A stretch of 10,565 nucleotides of DNA from CAIOZW01 sp049317725 (GTDB lineage: Bacteria > Acidobacteriota > Blastocatellia > RBC074). The notes beneath the pieces are model-generated. The model worked only from the letters and a program-made list of their open reading frames with translations. It was not told where the DNA came from and searched no databases. The position numbers were made by a program, and so were the translations under genes. The stretch lies in contig JBMOHS010000137.1 of NCBI GenBank assembly GCA_049317725.1, positions 1 to 10,565 of the forward strand. Direction: 5' to 3'. Below, piece by piece: positions 9,694 through 10,565 of this stretch; the stretch's first letter is position 1, and every line of letters starts with the position of its first letter.

Positions 9694-10010
9694 AATCTGG
9701 CTTCCCATCGATCAAGAAACGATTGACTTCCCCCGCCGGAAAGCCCACTATTCACTCGTGATTCGAGGAAGGCTCCCGGGTTTGGCTGGGGGCAAGGCCA
9801 ATCGCTTGGATCAAGACCATTGCCCCGACAGCACCTTCTCCAGTTGGACCCCCCGCAAGAGGTAAACAGGTTGCACCTCACGGCCAAACTGTTCTTCTTT
9901 CCTCTGCTTGAATATGATGTTCACAGGACTCCCCATATCACGACTGGAAAATCATAACGAATGGCAGAAAAGCAAGTGGATCTTAAATCAGCCTTGTGGA
10001 ATGCTGAAGA
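9694..10010. other. Unassigned stretch between two IS remnants
   Basis: About 317 bp with no supported gene. The + frame from 9727 to the TAA at 9955-9957 is open for 76 codons but lacks a credible start. Its second half reads LHLTAKLFFFPLLEYDVH, which looks protein-like, yet I cannot match it to a family. Base composition falls towards the right side (9880-10010 is clearly richer in A/T than the efflux operon). It may be the rest of the first IS, a displaced gene fragment, or both. Confidence 0.3.
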
Positions 10011-10056
10011 TGACCCGTTTTAGTGGACTCCTCATCTTTTGCCTTGGAGTTGCCAG
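10011..10056 (+). mobile_element. Probable left end of a second IS3-family element
   Basis: The segment beginning TGACCCGTTTTAGTGGACTC has the TG start expected of IS3-family termini and runs into the orfA ribosome site (GGAG, 10046-10049). No right end is present in the window, so a matching inverted repeat cannot be checked. The exact first base is inferred. Confidence 0.4.
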
Positions 10057-10350
10057 ATGACAAAAAGCCACAAGCCATATAACCCAGAATTTCGCCGGAA
10101 AATCGTCGAACTTGTCCGCTCAGGCAGGAGCCTTGCCGACCTAGCCAAAGAGTTCGGACCCACCCCTCAAGCCATTCGCAACTGGTTGAGACAAGCCGAC
10201 CTCGACCAAGGTTGACGTCGTGATGGACTCAAGACGGAGGAACGCGAAGAGCTGACCCGACTTCGCCGCGAAAATAGCCAATTGAAGATGGAGCGCGATA
10301 TTCTACAAAAAGCGGCGGCATGGTTCGCGAAGGAGGCAATCTCGGAATGA
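10057..10350 (+). pseudogene. IS3-family transposase OrfA with in-frame stop
   Basis: OrfA supplies the DNA-binding helix-turn-helix and leucine-zipper region of an IS3-type transposase. The frame reads MTKSHKPYNPEFRRKIVELV, then LADLAKEFGPTPQAIRNWLRQAD. It stops at TGA (10213-10215) after 52 codons and continues in the same frame as RRDGLKTEEREELTRLRREN, then LKMERDILQKAAAWFAKE to TGA at 10348. The total of 97 codons is the normal OrfA size, so one nonsense change (possibly CGA to TGA) is the only defect visible. The ATG at 10057 has GGAG 7 nt upstream. A run of five A (10307-10311) lies where IS3 elements often shift -1 into orfB, but it is not a canonical heptamer. The stop overlaps orfB as ATGA. 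Family assignment is firm. Confidence 0.85.
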
Positions 10351-10457
10351 TCCATGAATTCATTCAGGCAAATCAGACCGACTATCCGGTCAGGGTGCAA
10401 TGCAAGGTTCTGAGAGCCATTCCCATTGGCTACTATCAATTGCTGCTTGAGAAATAA
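10347..10457 (+). pseudogene. IS3-family transposase OrfB, N-terminal fragment
   Basis: The frame is -1 relative to orfA, as expected for IS3 elements. It begins MIHEFIQANQTDYPVRVQC and continues to IGYYQ, matching the start of IS3 OrfB, where FPVRxLCRVLGVSxSGYY is typical. AAGGAGG (10330-10336) is a very good ribosome site 10 nt upstream of ATG 10347; the frame also stays open upstream of that, including an ATG at 10320. Similarity ends just after GYY and the frame closes with TAA at 10455-10457, after 36 codons. The DDE catalytic core is absent. What follows is unlike OrfB, suggesting a second insertion or a deletion. The fragment cannot be active by itself. Confidence 0.75.
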
Positions 10458-10516
10458 ACAACCGAGCCCACGCTGGGGGCGGGGAAAAGGCTCACGCAAA
10501 GGGGGCGGAAGGGGAG

Positions 10517-10565
10517 GTGGACGCAACCCTGGCAGGAGTGGACCCACACAAAACCCGGAAGCCCC
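10517..10565 (+). CDS. Possible IS110-family transposase start, cut by window edge
   Basis: The frame from GTG 10517 reads VDATLAGVDPHKTRKP to the end of the window. The segment LAGVDPHK resembles the opening of IS110-family DEDD transposases, where the Asp of DPHK is the first catalytic residue. The purine run GGAAGGGGAG directly before the GTG could serve as a ribosome site, though it is too close to be ideal, and the true start may differ. The frame lies right of the broken OrfB, fitting an IS nested in an IS. Only 16 residues are visible, so chance similarity is a real alternative. Confidence 0.35.
   Translation, partial: MDATLAGVDPHKTRKP

Noticed and set aside
10475..10514. Four G-runs that might form a G-quadruplex
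   Set aside because: The central loop would be about 16 nt and the G-richness may simply come from a purine-rich segment before a gene start; no functional context supports it.
10485..10515. CTCACGCAAAG-like stretch resembling dispersed bacterial repeats
   Set aside because: Only a single degenerate unit is visible and no second copy exists in the window, so a repeat cannot be supported.

Overview
The window is high-GC bacterial DNA from a diderm (Gram-negative-type) organism, since it encodes an outer-membrane channel, a periplasmic adaptor and an RND pump. The MnmA sequence (for example MQLWNQRR followed by RCCSLDDLYDA) resembles, from memory, MnmA proteins of Acidobacteriota. That phylum is a tentative guess, because no 16S rRNA or marker set is present. 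All supported genes lie on the + strand; the long reading frames on the - strand are composition shadows.

Region 1 (1-1302) holds a non-coding leader and mnmA, a tRNA U34 2-thiolase of the CxxC type. Region 2 (1361-1819) is a stand-alone OsmC/YhfA-type redox protein. Region 3 (about 1838-9224) is the core of the window, a copper/silver export operon. In order it has a possible promoter with an inverted repeat, a small exported Cys/Met-rich protein, a hairpin-rich gap, a cupredoxin-like exported protein, a Met-rich FixH/YtkA-like lipoprotein, a CusA-type pump (1070 aa), a TolC/CusC-type outer-membrane channel and a CusB-type adaptor. The pump, channel and adaptor genes overlap by 4 bp at each junction, and the order A-C-B differs from E. 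coli cusCFBA. The three cleft methionines of CusA are conserved, which argues for Cu(I)/Ag(I). The small exported proteins probably capture periplasmic metal in the role that CusF plays in E. coli, while the adaptor has no Met, His or Cys in its first 154 residues apart from the start Met.

Region 4 (9225-10565) is lower in GC and is a graveyard of mobile DNA. It begins with a hairpin after the operon. Next comes the first ~25 codons of a possible alpha/beta-hydrolase gene cut off at a candidate IS left end, followed by a decayed IS3-type orfA. After an unassigned stretch comes a second IS3-family element, with an orfA that carries an in-frame stop and an orfB broken after ~36 codons. A possible start of an IS110-family transposase runs off the right edge.

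The most interesting content is the metal-capture set in front of the pump, the structured gap between the first two exported genes, and the nested insertion history at the right end. I see no CRISPR array, tRNA, rRNA, prophage or recognisable defence system.
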